Assembly: GCF_004331685.1 (NCBI RefSeq)
Contig: NZ_SJSM01000001.1
Span: forward strand, 120,994 to 184,993
Direction: 5' to 3'
Length of the DNA: 64,000 nt
From: Pedobacter hiemivivus
GTDB lineage: Bacteria > Bacteroidota > Bacteroidia > Sphingobacteriales > Sphingobacteriaceae
Made by a program: the position numbers and the translations under genes. Below, in pieces: positions 45,241 to 54,621 of the stretch (the stretch's first letter is position 1; each line of letters starts with the position of its first letter). The notes beneath the pieces were generated by a model. That model made no database searches. It was not told the DNA's origin and was given only the letters and a program-made list of their open reading frames with translations.

Positions 45241-45807
45241 TTAAAAAAGAAGAAAATAATGATTTATGAACTTAGGCTTAAGCAGCTTTATCGCATTATT
45301 AATCTGTTTCTTTACTGTTTTATCCGAGATATTTAAGATATCCGCAATCTCTTTATGAGAAAGTTCAGCCTTTCTACTCAGCTCAAACACAATTCTCATT
45401 TTTTCAGGAAGGTTTTGAATTTCCTTTTCCATTTCGTCATTGATCTCCTTTTCCAGCAAAGCATGATCTGTGCAAAGGTTACCTGCCGACACATAATTAT
45501 CCAAAGTATCGAGATGGTCCTGCCTTACCTTCTTACGACTGATGTAATCGAACACCTTATACCTTACCGCGGTATACAAATAGGATGAAAAAGAAACATT
45601 GATTTCCAGTGTGGCACCTTTATTTAAAAGAGAGATAAAAACTTCCTGAACTACATCCTTAGCTTCTTCTTCATCCTTCAGAACTTTACAAGCTGATACG
45701 TATAACAATTGCCAGTAACGCTCGTAAATCATCTTAAAAGCAGCTGTATCTCCGCCTTTGAATAAAGACAGTAGATCCTGATCGCTCATGTTAAGATTAG
45801 TTACCAT
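45241..45807 (-). CDS. ECF RNA polymerase sigma factor
   Basis: 188 residues. Sigma region 2 (YERYWQLLYVSACKVLKDEEEAKDVVQEVF) and region 4 HTH (LPEKMRIVFELSRKAELSHKEIADILNISDKTVKKQINNAIKLL) are intact, with the short linker typical of ECF sigma factors of the Bacteroidota TIGR02985 group. It directs transcription of the following SusCD locus when FecR releases it. The 240 bp upstream, shared with the aldose-epimerase gene, is AT-rich; I see no further gene there. Confidence 0.93.
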   Translation of the reverse strand: MVTNLNMSDQDLLSLFKGGDTAAFKMIYERYWQLLYVSACKVLKDEEEAKDVVQEVFISLLNKGATLEINVSFSSYLYTAVRYKVFDYISRKKVRQDHLDTLDNYVSAGNLCTDHALLEKEINDEMEKEIQNLPEKMRIVFELSRKAELSHKEIADILNISDKTVKKQINNAIKLLKPKFINHYFLLF

Positions 45808-46047
45808 TAATGCACTTCAAAAGGAATCCCTTGTCCCTATTTATTAAAACTATAAATATCCGCCAGTGTTTATGTACCACAGATCCTATTCGTAACTCTA
45901 AATTACATTTTATGAAACGTAATATCAAAAATGAGTCTTTTAAATTCCGGATATTTTTATTGGAAGCCAAGGTAATTAAAGTCTACTATTTTAATAGTAT
46001 TAATTAAACTTTTTTTACACTAATTTGTTTTTTATATTTTTACTCCT

Positions 46048-46914
46048 ATGATTTTCCTTGAAAACGAGCATTTAACAGCTTCCTTTGCCAATAAAGGTGC
46101 AGAGCTACAATATTTAAAAAGCAAAAAATACAACATAGATTACCTATGGAACGGAAATCCTACCAACTGGGGCAAGTTTAGTCCTATTCTTTTCCCTATC
46201 GTAGGTTCATTAAAAAACAATACCTATTATTTCGAGAATAAGGGATACAAACTATCCAGACATGGTTTTGCAAGAGATTATGATTTCGAGGCAATCATGC
46301 GAAGCAATACTGAGGTTGTATTTACACTTACACACAATGCCGAAACCTTAAAAGTATACCCTTTCCGATTCGTCCTCCATTTGCGATATACCTTAACTGA
46401 ATTAGGCTTATCCTGCACTTACGAAGTAACCAATCCTGCGGATGACTTGTTGTTGTTTTCAATTGGAGCGCACCCTGCATTTAAAGTTCCAATTCAAGAC
46501 GATGTACAATACACCGACTATTTTCTGAAATTTAATAAAGATCAGATATTGGCTTACCATAAAATCAGTGAAGACCTCATTGCCAATGAAACAGTTGAGA
46601 TTGAACTAAAGGACGGAAAATTACCATTACAGCACGAGCTTTTCTATGAGGATGCCTTAGTTTTTAAATCATTAAAAAGTGATTGCATTTCTATTGCCTG
46701 TGATAAGAATCCTCATGGTCTCCATTTTAAATTTAAAGACTTCCCATTCTTTGGCATCTGGGCAGCAAAAAATGCGGACTTTGTTTGTCTGGAACCTTGG
46801 TGCGGCATTGCCGACGGTGTTGATCATCAGCAAAATTTGGAAGAAAAAGAAGGAATAGTCTCGCTGGCCCCAGGCAAAACCTGGAGCAGAAGTTGGGAAA
46901 TAGAATGTTTTTAA
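46048..46914 (+). CDS. Aldose 1-epimerase family protein (LacX-like)
   Basis: 288 residues, galactose-mutarotase-like beta-sandwich. Features include GAELQYLKSKKYNIDYLWNGN, the His in SRHGFARDYDF, IGAHPAFKVP with the second catalytic His, and the late CLEPWCGIADG with the Glu-like residue. The shortness and the GIADG motif fit the LacX/YihR branch, which interconverts sugar anomers. Its stop codon abuts, without a gap, the stop of the opposing histidine kinase gene. Confidence 0.85.
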   Translation: MIFLENEHLTASFANKGAELQYLKSKKYNIDYLWNGNPTNWGKFSPILFPIVGSLKNNTYYFENKGYKLSRHGFARDYDFEAIMRSNTEVVFTLTHNAETLKVYPFRFVLHLRYTLTELGLSCTYEVTNPADDLLLFSIGAHPAFKVPIQDDVQYTDYFLKFNKDQILAYHKISEDLIANETVEIELKDGKLPLQHELFYEDALVFKSLKSDCISIACDKNPHGLHFKFKDFPFFGIWAAKNADFVCLEPWCGIADGVDHQQNLEEKEGIVSLAPGKTWSRSWEIECF

Positions 46915-48117
46915 TTATTTAACGCCAGGCAATTGAACCGTAAACTTAGCGCCTTTATTTTCGCCTTCACTTTCGGCAAATATCCAACCGCCATGAGCTT
47001 CAACTAAAACCTTCACAATGGAAAGGCCTAGCCCTGTTGAGTGCTCTCCGGCAGTTGGTTGCGCACTCAATCGAGTAAAACGCTGAAACAATTGCATTTT
47101 ATCATCAGCAGTTAAACCAGGTCCCTCATCTTCAATCTCTATTACAGCTTTACCGTTTAAGGTACTCACCCGTACATAGATATTGGTATTTAAGGGTGCG
47201 TATTTGATGGCATTATTGATCAGGTTATCTATCACCTCATTCAATTTACCCTCATCTGCGTTGATATAGATATCCATTTCAGGAGTAAAATGGATGACTT
47301 GTCCCTTTCTTTCCGCCAAAGGTTGATTCATGGCTACCACATTACTCACCAGGTAAGAGACATTTAATTTTATAAGCAGCAATCTAATCTCACCGGCTTC
47401 CATGCTGCCCGACTGCAGGAGTTCGTCAATGATACTCACCATATTTAAACTGGCAATTTTGATTTGATCACACATCGCGTCAACCACAAGGTGATCATTT
47501 TTTTTAAGTTTGATCAGATCCGCGCGAACAGGGATAGTAGTTAAAGGATTTTTGAGATCGTGAGCCGTTCTATTTAAAATCTGATTGCGCTGTGCCAAGG
47601 ATAACCTCGAAGCCAGTTTCAGCTCTATCTGATCCATTACAATGTCTCTCAGATCTTTTAAAATTTCCTGTTCTTCAGCAGAAATTGTTCTTGGAATTTT
47701 ATCTATTATACAAAAAGATCCGAGGTTAAAACCGTCCTTGGTTTTAAGTGGAAATGCAGCATAAAATCTCAATCCAAAGGGCCCTACGACTAGTTTATGA
47801 CTCAATGTGCGCGGATCATTAGCCGCATCTTCTATCAAATAAAAATCATCCGCTAAAACTACGTTTGCACATAAGCCCTCTTCACGTTCCATTTGCTGTA
47901 CATCTAATCCGTACTTTGATTTAAACCAAACCCGATGTGTATCCACCAGACTAATCACCGCTACGGGAACATTAATAAGCTTTGCAGCCAGTTTAGTTAA
48001 TTTATCAAAAGTATTGTCTGGGGGAGTATCAAGGATGTCGTACCTGTGTAAGGCCTTAACCCTTTCTTCTTCGACGGAAACCAGTTCCTGATCTGTTTGT
48101 ATAGCCATGAGATTCAT
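46915..48117 (-). CDS. GAF-domain sensor histidine kinase
   Basis: 400 residues, no membrane segment, so a cytoplasmic sensor. GAF domain at ~25-175 (LHRYDILDTPPDNTFDKLT start and GLCANVVLADDFYLIEDAA). HisKA follows with phospho-acceptor His in RTAHDLKNPLTTI, then the HATPase with N-box NLINNAIKYAP, G1 EIEDEGPGL and G2 STGLGLSIVKVLVEAHGG. The signal and the partner regulator are unknown; no response regulator gene is nearby. Start could be the Met three codons later. Confidence 0.88.
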   Translation of the reverse strand: MNLMAIQTDQELVSVEEERVKALHRYDILDTPPDNTFDKLTKLAAKLINVPVAVISLVDTHRVWFKSKYGLDVQQMEREEGLCANVVLADDFYLIEDAANDPRTLSHKLVVGPFGLRFYAAFPLKTKDGFNLGSFCIIDKIPRTISAEEQEILKDLRDIVMDQIELKLASRLSLAQRNQILNRTAHDLKNPLTTIPVRADLIKLKKNDHLVVDAMCDQIKIASLNMVSIIDELLQSGSMEAGEIRLLLIKLNVSYLVSNVVAMNQPLAERKGQVIHFTPEMDIYINADEGKLNEVIDNLINNAIKYAPLNTNIYVRVSTLNGKAVIEIEDEGPGLTADDKMQLFQRFTRLSAQPTAGEHSTGLGLSIVKVLVEAHGGWIFAESEGENKGAKFTVQLPGVK

Positions 48118-48172
48118 AATAGAGATACCATAAAGTTAACATTGTTCCTTGGTAAAACAAATTAATATCCCC

Positions 48173-48955
48173 CTACTTAATTACTGCAGTCCGCTTGCTC
48201 GTTGTATAGGCATTAAAAATCCCCAATGCACCATTATTGAAATTTGAGATTGGATTTGAAGGTGCCACGGGTGGTCCAGCCTGGCCACTACTTTGCTTTA
48301 AACTATAAAAATAGCGGTAAACATTAGGATCTACACATTGAAACTCTACCGCCAGACTATCCCCCTGTTTTAAATCCTCCAGCTTATAAAATATCGCGTC
48401 AGCAACTTTGTTCCCATTATTAAAACGATCATCACTCACCATATCTTCTTCTATCTTCCCTTTTGCTTTTAAAATATAGCGGTATTGGTTTACAGCATCT
48501 ACAGGATCATTGTAATTAACAGCTATATAAGTGCTTAATTTACCAAAAAGATTAAACTGTTTAAAGGTGAGTGAGTCCAGTACAACCTTTGCTGGCATCG
48601 TTGAGGTTGCGGTATATATTTTACCATCGACAGTAACATTCAGTATATACTTATTACTTGGAACACCGCGAGTTTTAACAGATTGATACACACCTGGCGA
48701 AACTTCCGTATAGGTTACGGTTGACCCGTTTGGTCTGGTCACTACAACCTTTGCCTCTGATACCCCATTAAATTTATTTGGCTCGGTAAAACTATAAGTC
48801 TTAGATATCTTGACTACCTGATTCTCGTTCTGATCATTTATTCCACCGTCGATAACCAGTACAGGATTCGAATTGTCAAGTTTAAGCTCAATCACTTTCT
48901 CGCATCCGCTAAGTAGCATTCCTGCAAAAAGTACTATAAATAAAATAGGTCTCAT
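48173..48955 (-). CDS. DUF4249 lipoprotein, partner of TonB receptor
   Basis: 260 residues, lipobox LSGC (Cys18). The DUF4249 pattern is clear: IELKLDNSNPVLVIDGGINDQ near the N-terminus, then SKTYSFTEPNKFNGVSEAKV and YILNVTVDGKIYTATSTMPA. These beta-rich outer-membrane lipoproteins are encoded right after a TonB-dependent receptor, here at a 4-base distance, and presumably bind the same cargo, much as SusD does for SusC. Cargo unknown. Confidence 0.85.
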   Translation of the reverse strand: MRPILFIVLFAGMLLSGCEKVIELKLDNSNPVLVIDGGINDQNENQVVKISKTYSFTEPNKFNGVSEAKVVVTRPNGSTVTYTEVSPGVYQSVKTRGVPSNKYILNVTVDGKIYTATSTMPAKVVLDSLTFKQFNLFGKLSTYIAVNYNDPVDAVNQYRYILKAKGKIEEDMVSDDRFNNGNKVADAIFYKLEDLKQGDSLAVEFQCVDPNVYRYFYSLKQSSGQAGPPVAPSNPISNFNNGALGIFNAYTTSKRTAVIK

Positions 48956-48959
48956 CTTA

Positions 48960-51290
48960 CTAAAATTTAAAATTCCAGGTCACCGAAGGGATCATTCCAA
49001 ACAAAGTGGTTCTCACCACTTCAGTTTTGGTTGGGTCATCCGGATTGTCCTTAAAATCAATTGAAAAAGCATTCTGTCGGTTATATAAATTATAAATCCC
49101 AAATGACCAACTCGATTGTAATCTCTTTCCAGGTTTACCTTCCAATGTTGCAGCAACATCTAAACGATGGTATGCAGGTGTCCTGTAGCCATTCTTTTCT
49201 GTATAATAAAAAACGGTTCGATCATTGATCTGGTATTTACCACTTGGATAAGTAACTGCATTACCTGTGTTGTAAACAAAAACCGACGAGAAGGTCCAGC
49301 GTTGGCTGGCTTTATAAATACCAACAAGCGACAGATCGTGTGTTCTATCTTGCTTCGCATAAAACCATTTCCCATTGTTAATCGCATCAAACTGCCGCTC
49401 TGTGCGCGACCAGGTGTATCCTACCCAACCATTAAAGCGGCCAAATCTTTTCTTAAAAAATAGCTCCAGTCCATAAGCCCTACCATCGCCATACAACAAA
49501 TCAGCCTCTACATTCCCATTGCCCCGCAAATCGGTACCACTACGATATTCAATCTGATTTTGCATCCATTTGTAATATACTTCTGCAGAAAACTCATAAC
49601 TATTGTCGTTAAAATTCCTGAAATATCCCAAAGCAACCTGATCAGCTATTTCAGGCTTCACGTTGTTGCTATTCATAATATAAACATCTGTAGGTGAAGT
49701 CGATGTAGAGTTCGACATCAGGTGTACATTTTGAATATTCCGGGTATAAGCACCTTTTAATGAACTTGAATTGGTTAACTGATAACTAGCGGATACCCTT
49801 GGCTCCAGATTGAAATAACTTTTCACAAACTCCCCCGCCTTATAAGCTTTAGTATCAATGATGTTTCCTTCTGCATTATAGGATTTGATATTGCCTGGCC
49901 CCATTAACGAGAAACTACTTAAGCGCAAACCATAAACGATGTTCATCCGATCATTGACAGTCCATTCATCCGAAATATAAGTAGCCAATTCCAAGCCTTT
50001 ACGATCTTCATAAGTCGTTTGATTTACACTGGAAGTTTCTGATGCGGTAAGTTTACCGGGCGCTATAGTATGGTGAATCGCATTTACCCCAAACTTTAAA
50101 TTATGACTATTGCTTAAGCTATATTCAAAATCCTGCTTTAAATTAAAATCCTTAATAGAAGAGTTTACTTCGAAGTCGTTCTCTTCCATAAAATTCTGAA
50201 TCACATAATTGTAATTACTATAGATTAAAGAAGTATTGGAGAACAACCTGTTGCTGTATAAATGGTTCCACCTCAATGTTACCGTTGCATTGCCCCAGTT
50301 AAAACCAAAAGTATCCGCTATACCCAGCTTATCCCGCCCAAAATAACCACTTAGGTATAGCGTGTTTTTATCGTCTATCTGGTAATTCGCTTTTGCATTA
50401 AAATCATAAAAATAAAGGGTGTTGCTGTTAATCGAGCTATCGGGTGACAACTTCAAAAAAGCATCAAGGTAAGTTCTTCGGGCGCTAACCATAAACGAAC
50501 CTTTATCTTTCACAATGGGGCCTTCGGCCTTTAATCTTGAGGAGATCAAGCCAATACCTCCCTCAACAGTATACGTTTTCCTATTGCCATCGTTCATTTT
50601 AATGTCCAACACCGAAGCCAGTCTGCCCCCATATTGCGCCGGCATGCCACCTTTATACACACTCACATCTTTTATCGCATCTGAATTAAATGTAGAAAAG
50701 AAACCGAGCAGGTGTGACGCGTTATAAACAGGAGCTTCATCCAAAAGAATGAGGTTCTGATCCGTAGCCCCACCCCTTACATAAAAGCCGCTATTGCCCT
50801 CACCAGCCGATTTTATTCCCGGTAGTAATTGCAGCGTTTTAAGCACATCACGTTCACCTAATAACACCGGAACATTGTTGATGTCTTTCATATCTATTTT
50901 TTGCAAGCCCATTTGCGGATTACTTACATTTTCGTTTCTCTTGCTGGCAGCGATCACCACTTCGTTTAACTGGTTATCTTCTTCCAGTACAAAATTAATC
51001 CTGGTATCTTTAGTTACATTCAGATTTTGCTTTATAGTTTTATACCCAATAAAGCTGACCGAAATCTCATAAATTCCCTCCTGTGTATTGATCGAATAGA
51101 AACCATAAGCATTGGTTACCGCTCCGGCGGTAATACTACCGATTAACTTTACGCTTGCACCGATTAAGGTTTCACCGGTTTTTGCATCCGTCACATTTCC
51201 ATTAACAGTTTTTTTATTTTGAGCAAATACAAATCTGGGTTGAGCAATTATAAAAAGTAGTATCAGTACAATTCTAATGGTGTTTGGCAT
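48960..51290 (-). CDS. TonB-dependent receptor with carboxypeptidase-like domain
   Basis: 776 residues from ATG at 51290, which opens a signal peptide ending FVFAQ; an upstream ATG at 51356 is less suitable. CarboxypepD-reg domain (NGNVTDAKTGETLIGASVKL), plug with KSAGEGNSGFYVRGGATDQN and SVYKGGMPAQYGGRLASVLD, then a barrel ending in PSVTWNFKF. The plug's GGATDQN with the DUF4249 gene downstream defines a two-gene uptake system distinct from SusCD. Substrate unknown. Confidence 0.88.
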   Translation of the reverse strand: MPNTIRIVLILLFIIAQPRFVFAQNKKTVNGNVTDAKTGETLIGASVKLIGSITAGAVTNAYGFYSINTQEGIYEISVSFIGYKTIKQNLNVTKDTRINFVLEEDNQLNEVVIAASKRNENVSNPQMGLQKIDMKDINNVPVLLGERDVLKTLQLLPGIKSAGEGNSGFYVRGGATDQNLILLDEAPVYNASHLLGFFSTFNSDAIKDVSVYKGGMPAQYGGRLASVLDIKMNDGNRKTYTVEGGIGLISSRLKAEGPIVKDKGSFMVSARRTYLDAFLKLSPDSSINSNTLYFYDFNAKANYQIDDKNTLYLSGYFGRDKLGIADTFGFNWGNATVTLRWNHLYSNRLFSNTSLIYSNYNYVIQNFMEENDFEVNSSIKDFNLKQDFEYSLSNSHNLKFGVNAIHHTIAPGKLTASETSSVNQTTYEDRKGLELATYISDEWTVNDRMNIVYGLRLSSFSLMGPGNIKSYNAEGNIIDTKAYKAGEFVKSYFNLEPRVSASYQLTNSSSLKGAYTRNIQNVHLMSNSTSTSPTDVYIMNSNNVKPEIADQVALGYFRNFNDNSYEFSAEVYYKWMQNQIEYRSGTDLRGNGNVEADLLYGDGRAYGLELFFKKRFGRFNGWVGYTWSRTERQFDAINNGKWFYAKQDRTHDLSLVGIYKASQRWTFSSVFVYNTGNAVTYPSGKYQINDRTVFYYTEKNGYRTPAYHRLDVAATLEGKPGKRLQSSWSFGIYNLYNRQNAFSIDFKDNPDDPTKTEVVRTTLFGMIPSVTWNFKF

Positions 51291-51426
51291 AATCACATCG
51301 TGATCTGTAAAAATAGAAAGAATTACCGTATAGGCAAGCCATCTCAATATTACCATTGTTGATATAAAAATTTGCAGTTAGGATTAATCTTTAGGAAATT
51401 AGCTATTCAAATAAAATCGCATTAAG

Positions 51427-51927
51427 ATGTACCGGAAAATGGATGACTTCCTGAAAGACTGGAAAAACGAAGAGGAGTTTACTTTAAAAATTTTTAGTTT
51501 AATCAGTGTTGAGGCTAAAACAGAACAGGTTCATGAGCATGTGCGCGCATTAGACAGGCTGGCTTGGCATTTAACACAAACCATTACGGAAATGGGTAAA
51601 CGCGCCGGATTACTTGCAGATGATTTACTTGAGCATCAAGCTATTCCGGAGACTATGAATGAAATAGCTGAAATCTACAAGACCAATTCAGGCCTACTTT
51701 GTCGTGCGGTACGTTTAAAATGGACTGACTCCTCACTTGAAGACCTAGTGCCCATGTATGGTGATGAATGGATGAAAGGAAAAATTCTACAAATCTTATT
51801 GTTACACCAAACGCATCATCGTGGACAAATGACTGTGATTATGCGTATATTAGGTTTACCGGTGCCAGGCCTTTACGGACCATCAAAAGAAGAATGGATT
51901 GCAATGGGCTTGCCAGCAATGGACTAA
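51427..51927 (+). CDS. DinB-family protein
   Basis: 166 residues, four-helix bundle of the DinB/YfiT type. Candidate metal His residues are at LAWHLTQ, and the double His in LLHQTHHRGQM, which is the best conserved DinB motif. Family members include thiol transferases (bacillithiol- or mycothiol-dependent). Nineteen bases before an alpha/beta hydrolase gene, so possibly cotranscribed. Confidence 0.82.
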   Translation: MYRKMDDFLKDWKNEEEFTLKIFSLISVEAKTEQVHEHVRALDRLAWHLTQTITEMGKRAGLLADDLLEHQAIPETMNEIAEIYKTNSGLLCRAVRLKWTDSSLEDLVPMYGDEWMKGKILQILLLHQTHHRGQMTVIMRILGLPVPGLYGPSKEEWIAMGLPAMD

Positions 51928-51946
51928 TCAATAAAACGCTTACCCT

Positions 51947-52759
51947 ATGACTGAATTTTACTGGACTTTTAAGCAAACACAATTTCATGGTATCCATTGG
52001 CTACCGAAAAAATTCGACAAGGTAATTATCATTGTCCATGGTATTGGCGAGCATATCGGACGTTATGATCAGGTAGCTGCTTTTTTTGTGCAACAAGGCT
52101 ATGCAGTTATCGGTATCGATCATTATGGTCATGGTAAAACCGATGGTCATAAAGGTGCTTCCCGCGGTTTCGAATTTATGTTTGATTACCTAAAAGCCTT
52201 TTTACGTCATGTAAAAACACAATTCAGCAAACCTGTTATCATGTACGGCCATAGCATGGGTGGTGGTGTATTAACAGGATTCTTACTCAAGCGACAACCT
52301 GAAATACTAGCCGCAGTTATTTCTGCTCCTGCACTCATTATTGGTACGCGCCCAGGTCCTTTACTTAAAGGTGCCTTAAAGGTGTTCACCACAATAGCAC
52401 CAAACTTCCGTATCTCTCAGGGACTAGACATCAATAAAGTTTCACATGATCCATTAGCGGTAGAAAAATTTGAGAATGATCCTTTGCGCCATGATAAAAT
52501 CAGCTTCCGGCTAGCCAACGATATGATACAGAACGGAGCCTGGTGCCTGGAACATGCAGATCAATTGAAAATAAGATCGCTGTTAATGCATGGTAGCGCA
52601 GACGAATTTACAGCTGTAGAGGGTTCTCGATTGTTTGCCAAACGCGCACCAGCCAACCTGCTCACTTATAAAGAATGGGATAACCTCTATCATGAGATGC
52701 ATAATGAACCGGAAAGTGCAGAGGTGCTACAATATGTGGCAGATTGGCTGAAAGGTTAA
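51947..52759 (+). CDS. Alpha/beta hydrolase, monoglyceride-lipase-like
   Basis: 270 residues without signal peptide. Nucleophile Ser in the elbow GHSMGGGVLTG, oxyanion His-Gly in IVHGIGEHIGRYDQVA, Asp in MHGSADEFTAV and His in NLYHEMHNE complete the triad. The HGIGEH start is typical of the Hydrolase_4 branch of monoacylglycerol lipases and lysophospholipases. Its stop codon overlaps the end of the opposing symporter gene by four bases. Confidence 0.85.
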   Translation: MTEFYWTFKQTQFHGIHWLPKKFDKVIIIVHGIGEHIGRYDQVAAFFVQQGYAVIGIDHYGHGKTDGHKGASRGFEFMFDYLKAFLRHVKTQFSKPVIMYGHSMGGGVLTGFLLKRQPEILAAVISAPALIIGTRPGPLLKGALKVFTTIAPNFRISQGLDINKVSHDPLAVEKFENDPLRHDKISFRLANDMIQNGAWCLEHADQLKIRSLLMHGSADEFTAVEGSRLFAKRAPANLLTYKEWDNLYHEMHNEPESAEVLQYVADWLKG

Positions 52760-54471
52760 TGCCCTTCGGAACGCTCCACATTAGCGCTACCAGCATTGAT
52801 AATCTGCTGAATGATCAAGGCAATTACCACCACCAACAAACAACCAATCACATTAAGCCACAAGTAAGCTACAAGTTCCGATCGTCCCAATACGACAATT
52901 ATGGCCTCAGTTAGTAGTGCCGCAAAAAACACAGCCCTTCCATTTACTCGTTTTACATAAAATGCAACTAGGAAAACACCTAGAATTGTTCCATAAATAT
53001 AAGAACCCAGGATGTTTACCGCTTCCAGCAAATTACCAATCTTGCTCGCATATAAAGCCATTACTATACATACTACACCCCAAAATACAGTTGCCAAACG
53101 CGATGCCTGTAAGTATTCGTGATCTGAAGCATCCTTTTTAATCAATCGTTTATAAATATCAATAACAGTAGTAGAAGCCAGAGAATTTAATGCACTGGCC
53201 GTGGAGCCCATAGACGCTAGAAAAATAATGGCAATTAACAAGCCTATTAATCCCTTTGGCAAATACTGGGTTACAAAACTTAAAAAGATATAATTGTTAT
53301 CCTTTGTGTTGGCTTGTTCATCATTCTTCAACATTAACTCTGTCACCTGTAGTCTAATTCCCTTCTCCTTCTCATCGGCAAGCTGCAGGGCAGTTCTTTG
53401 TTGATCAATAAGTGCTTTATTATCGGCATCGAGTGCCGCATTCATCTTATTTACCTCTATTTGTTTTTCATCAAATGCACGGTCATAATTAACCTTAATC
53501 TTATCCAATTCTGGACCATACTTACTGTTTTCCAGTTTATTTAACTCAAAACTGTTAAAGAAAATTGGCGGTCTGTTATATTGATAAAAAGCAAAAACAA
53601 GCACCCCAATTAGCAATATCAAGAACTGCATTGGTATTTTCACCAAGCCATTCATCAATAAACCTAATCTACTCTGACTAACCGAGGCTCCCGACAAATA
53701 TCGCCCCACCTGACTCTGATCTGTTCCAAAATAAGACAACTGCAAAAAGAAACCACCGATTAAACCAGTCCACACCGTATACTGATTGTTCAAATCCAGT
53801 TTAAAATCTATAGCGTTGGTTCTACCCATTTTCCCGGCTATGCTGATCGCTCTGCTAAAGCCAATATCCCCCGGAAGCAGGTGTACCACCATTATTCCAG
53901 CGGCAAACAAACCGCAAAAGATAATACTCATTTGCAGCATTTGTGTATATGAAACTGCTTTAGTACCTCCATATACGGTATAAAATATAACCAAACTGCC
54001 AATAAATAGCGTTGTATAAGTGGTATTGATATTTAATATGGTTGATAAAATGATAGATGGTGCATAAATGGTTATCCCCGTCGAAAGCCCACGCTGAATT
54101 AAGAAAAGAAATGCGGTTAATGCCCTCGTTTTCAAATCAAAGCGTTGCTCCAGATACTCGTATGCAGTATATACTTTTAATCGATGAAATATAGGCACAA
54201 AAGTGATACACAAGACAATCATTGCCAGCGGTAAGCCTAGATAAAATTGCACAAAGCTCATCCCAGATGAATAAGCAAGACCCGGTGCCGATAAAAAAGT
54301 AATGGCACTGGCTTGTGTAGCCATCACAGATAAGCAAACATGATACCATGGCAGGGACTGGTTACCCAACAAATATCCTTGAATATTTTGCGCACCACGA
54401 CTTTTATAAACGCCATAAGCTACAATTACAACCAGTGTAATGATTAAGACAGACCAATCGATAACACTCAT
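52756..54471 (-). CDS. Sodium:solute symporter (SSS family)
   Basis: 571 residues with about 13 membrane helices and a long charged loop (~305-385). Family segments: QASAITFLSAPGLAYSSGMSF, YTVYGGTKAVSYTQMLQM and FLASMGSTASALNSLASTTV. The inserted loop before helix 9 is the form seen in Bacteroidota SSS proteins near glycan genes. The start codon overlaps the stop of a 47-codon membrane protein gene (ATGA), and the PIG-L gene is upstream. Substrate not assignable; a sugar or acid is plausible. Confidence 0.88.
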   Translation of the reverse strand: MSVIDWSVLIITLVVIVAYGVYKSRGAQNIQGYLLGNQSLPWYHVCLSVMATQASAITFLSAPGLAYSSGMSFVQFYLGLPLAMIVLCITFVPIFHRLKVYTAYEYLEQRFDLKTRALTAFLFLIQRGLSTGITIYAPSIILSTILNINTTYTTLFIGSLVIFYTVYGGTKAVSYTQMLQMSIIFCGLFAAGIMVVHLLPGDIGFSRAISIAGKMGRTNAIDFKLDLNNQYTVWTGLIGGFFLQLSYFGTDQSQVGRYLSGASVSQSRLGLLMNGLVKIPMQFLILLIGVLVFAFYQYNRPPIFFNSFELNKLENSKYGPELDKIKVNYDRAFDEKQIEVNKMNAALDADNKALIDQQRTALQLADEKEKGIRLQVTELMLKNDEQANTKDNNYIFLSFVTQYLPKGLIGLLIAIIFLASMGSTASALNSLASTTVIDIYKRLIKKDASDHEYLQASRLATVFWGVVCIVMALYASKIGNLLEAVNILGSYIYGTILGVFLVAFYVKRVNGRAVFFAALLTEAIIVVLGRSELVAYLWLNVIGCLLVVVIALIIQQIINAGSANVERSEGH

Positions 54472-54611
54472 TCGAAGTATTTAGTAAAAGCGTAAAAAAT
54501 TAAGATTAGAAAAACCAGCCAACCGATCAGTAGGCGATAAAACTGCTTCCAGTTTTTAACAAAAGGCGGTAAATCCTGTTCTTTTTCGCCTATTGGCTCC
54601 TGCTCTATCAT
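54468..54611 (-). CDS. Small membrane protein coupled to the symporter (47 aa)
   Basis: 47 codons from ATG 54611 to TGA 54468. Acidic N-terminus (MIEQEPIGEKEQDLPPFVKN), then a short basic stretch and one long helix (LLIGWLVFLILIFYAFT). It begins 10 bases after the PIG-L gene and its TGA overlaps the symporter ATG as ATGA, giving strong support for translation. Small subunits of this sort accompany some SSS carriers; this one is unnamed to me. Confidence 0.75.
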   Translation of the reverse strand: MIEQEPIGEKEQDLPPFVKNWKQFYRLLIGWLVFLILIFYAFTKYFE

Positions 54612-54621
54612 ATATGAAAAA

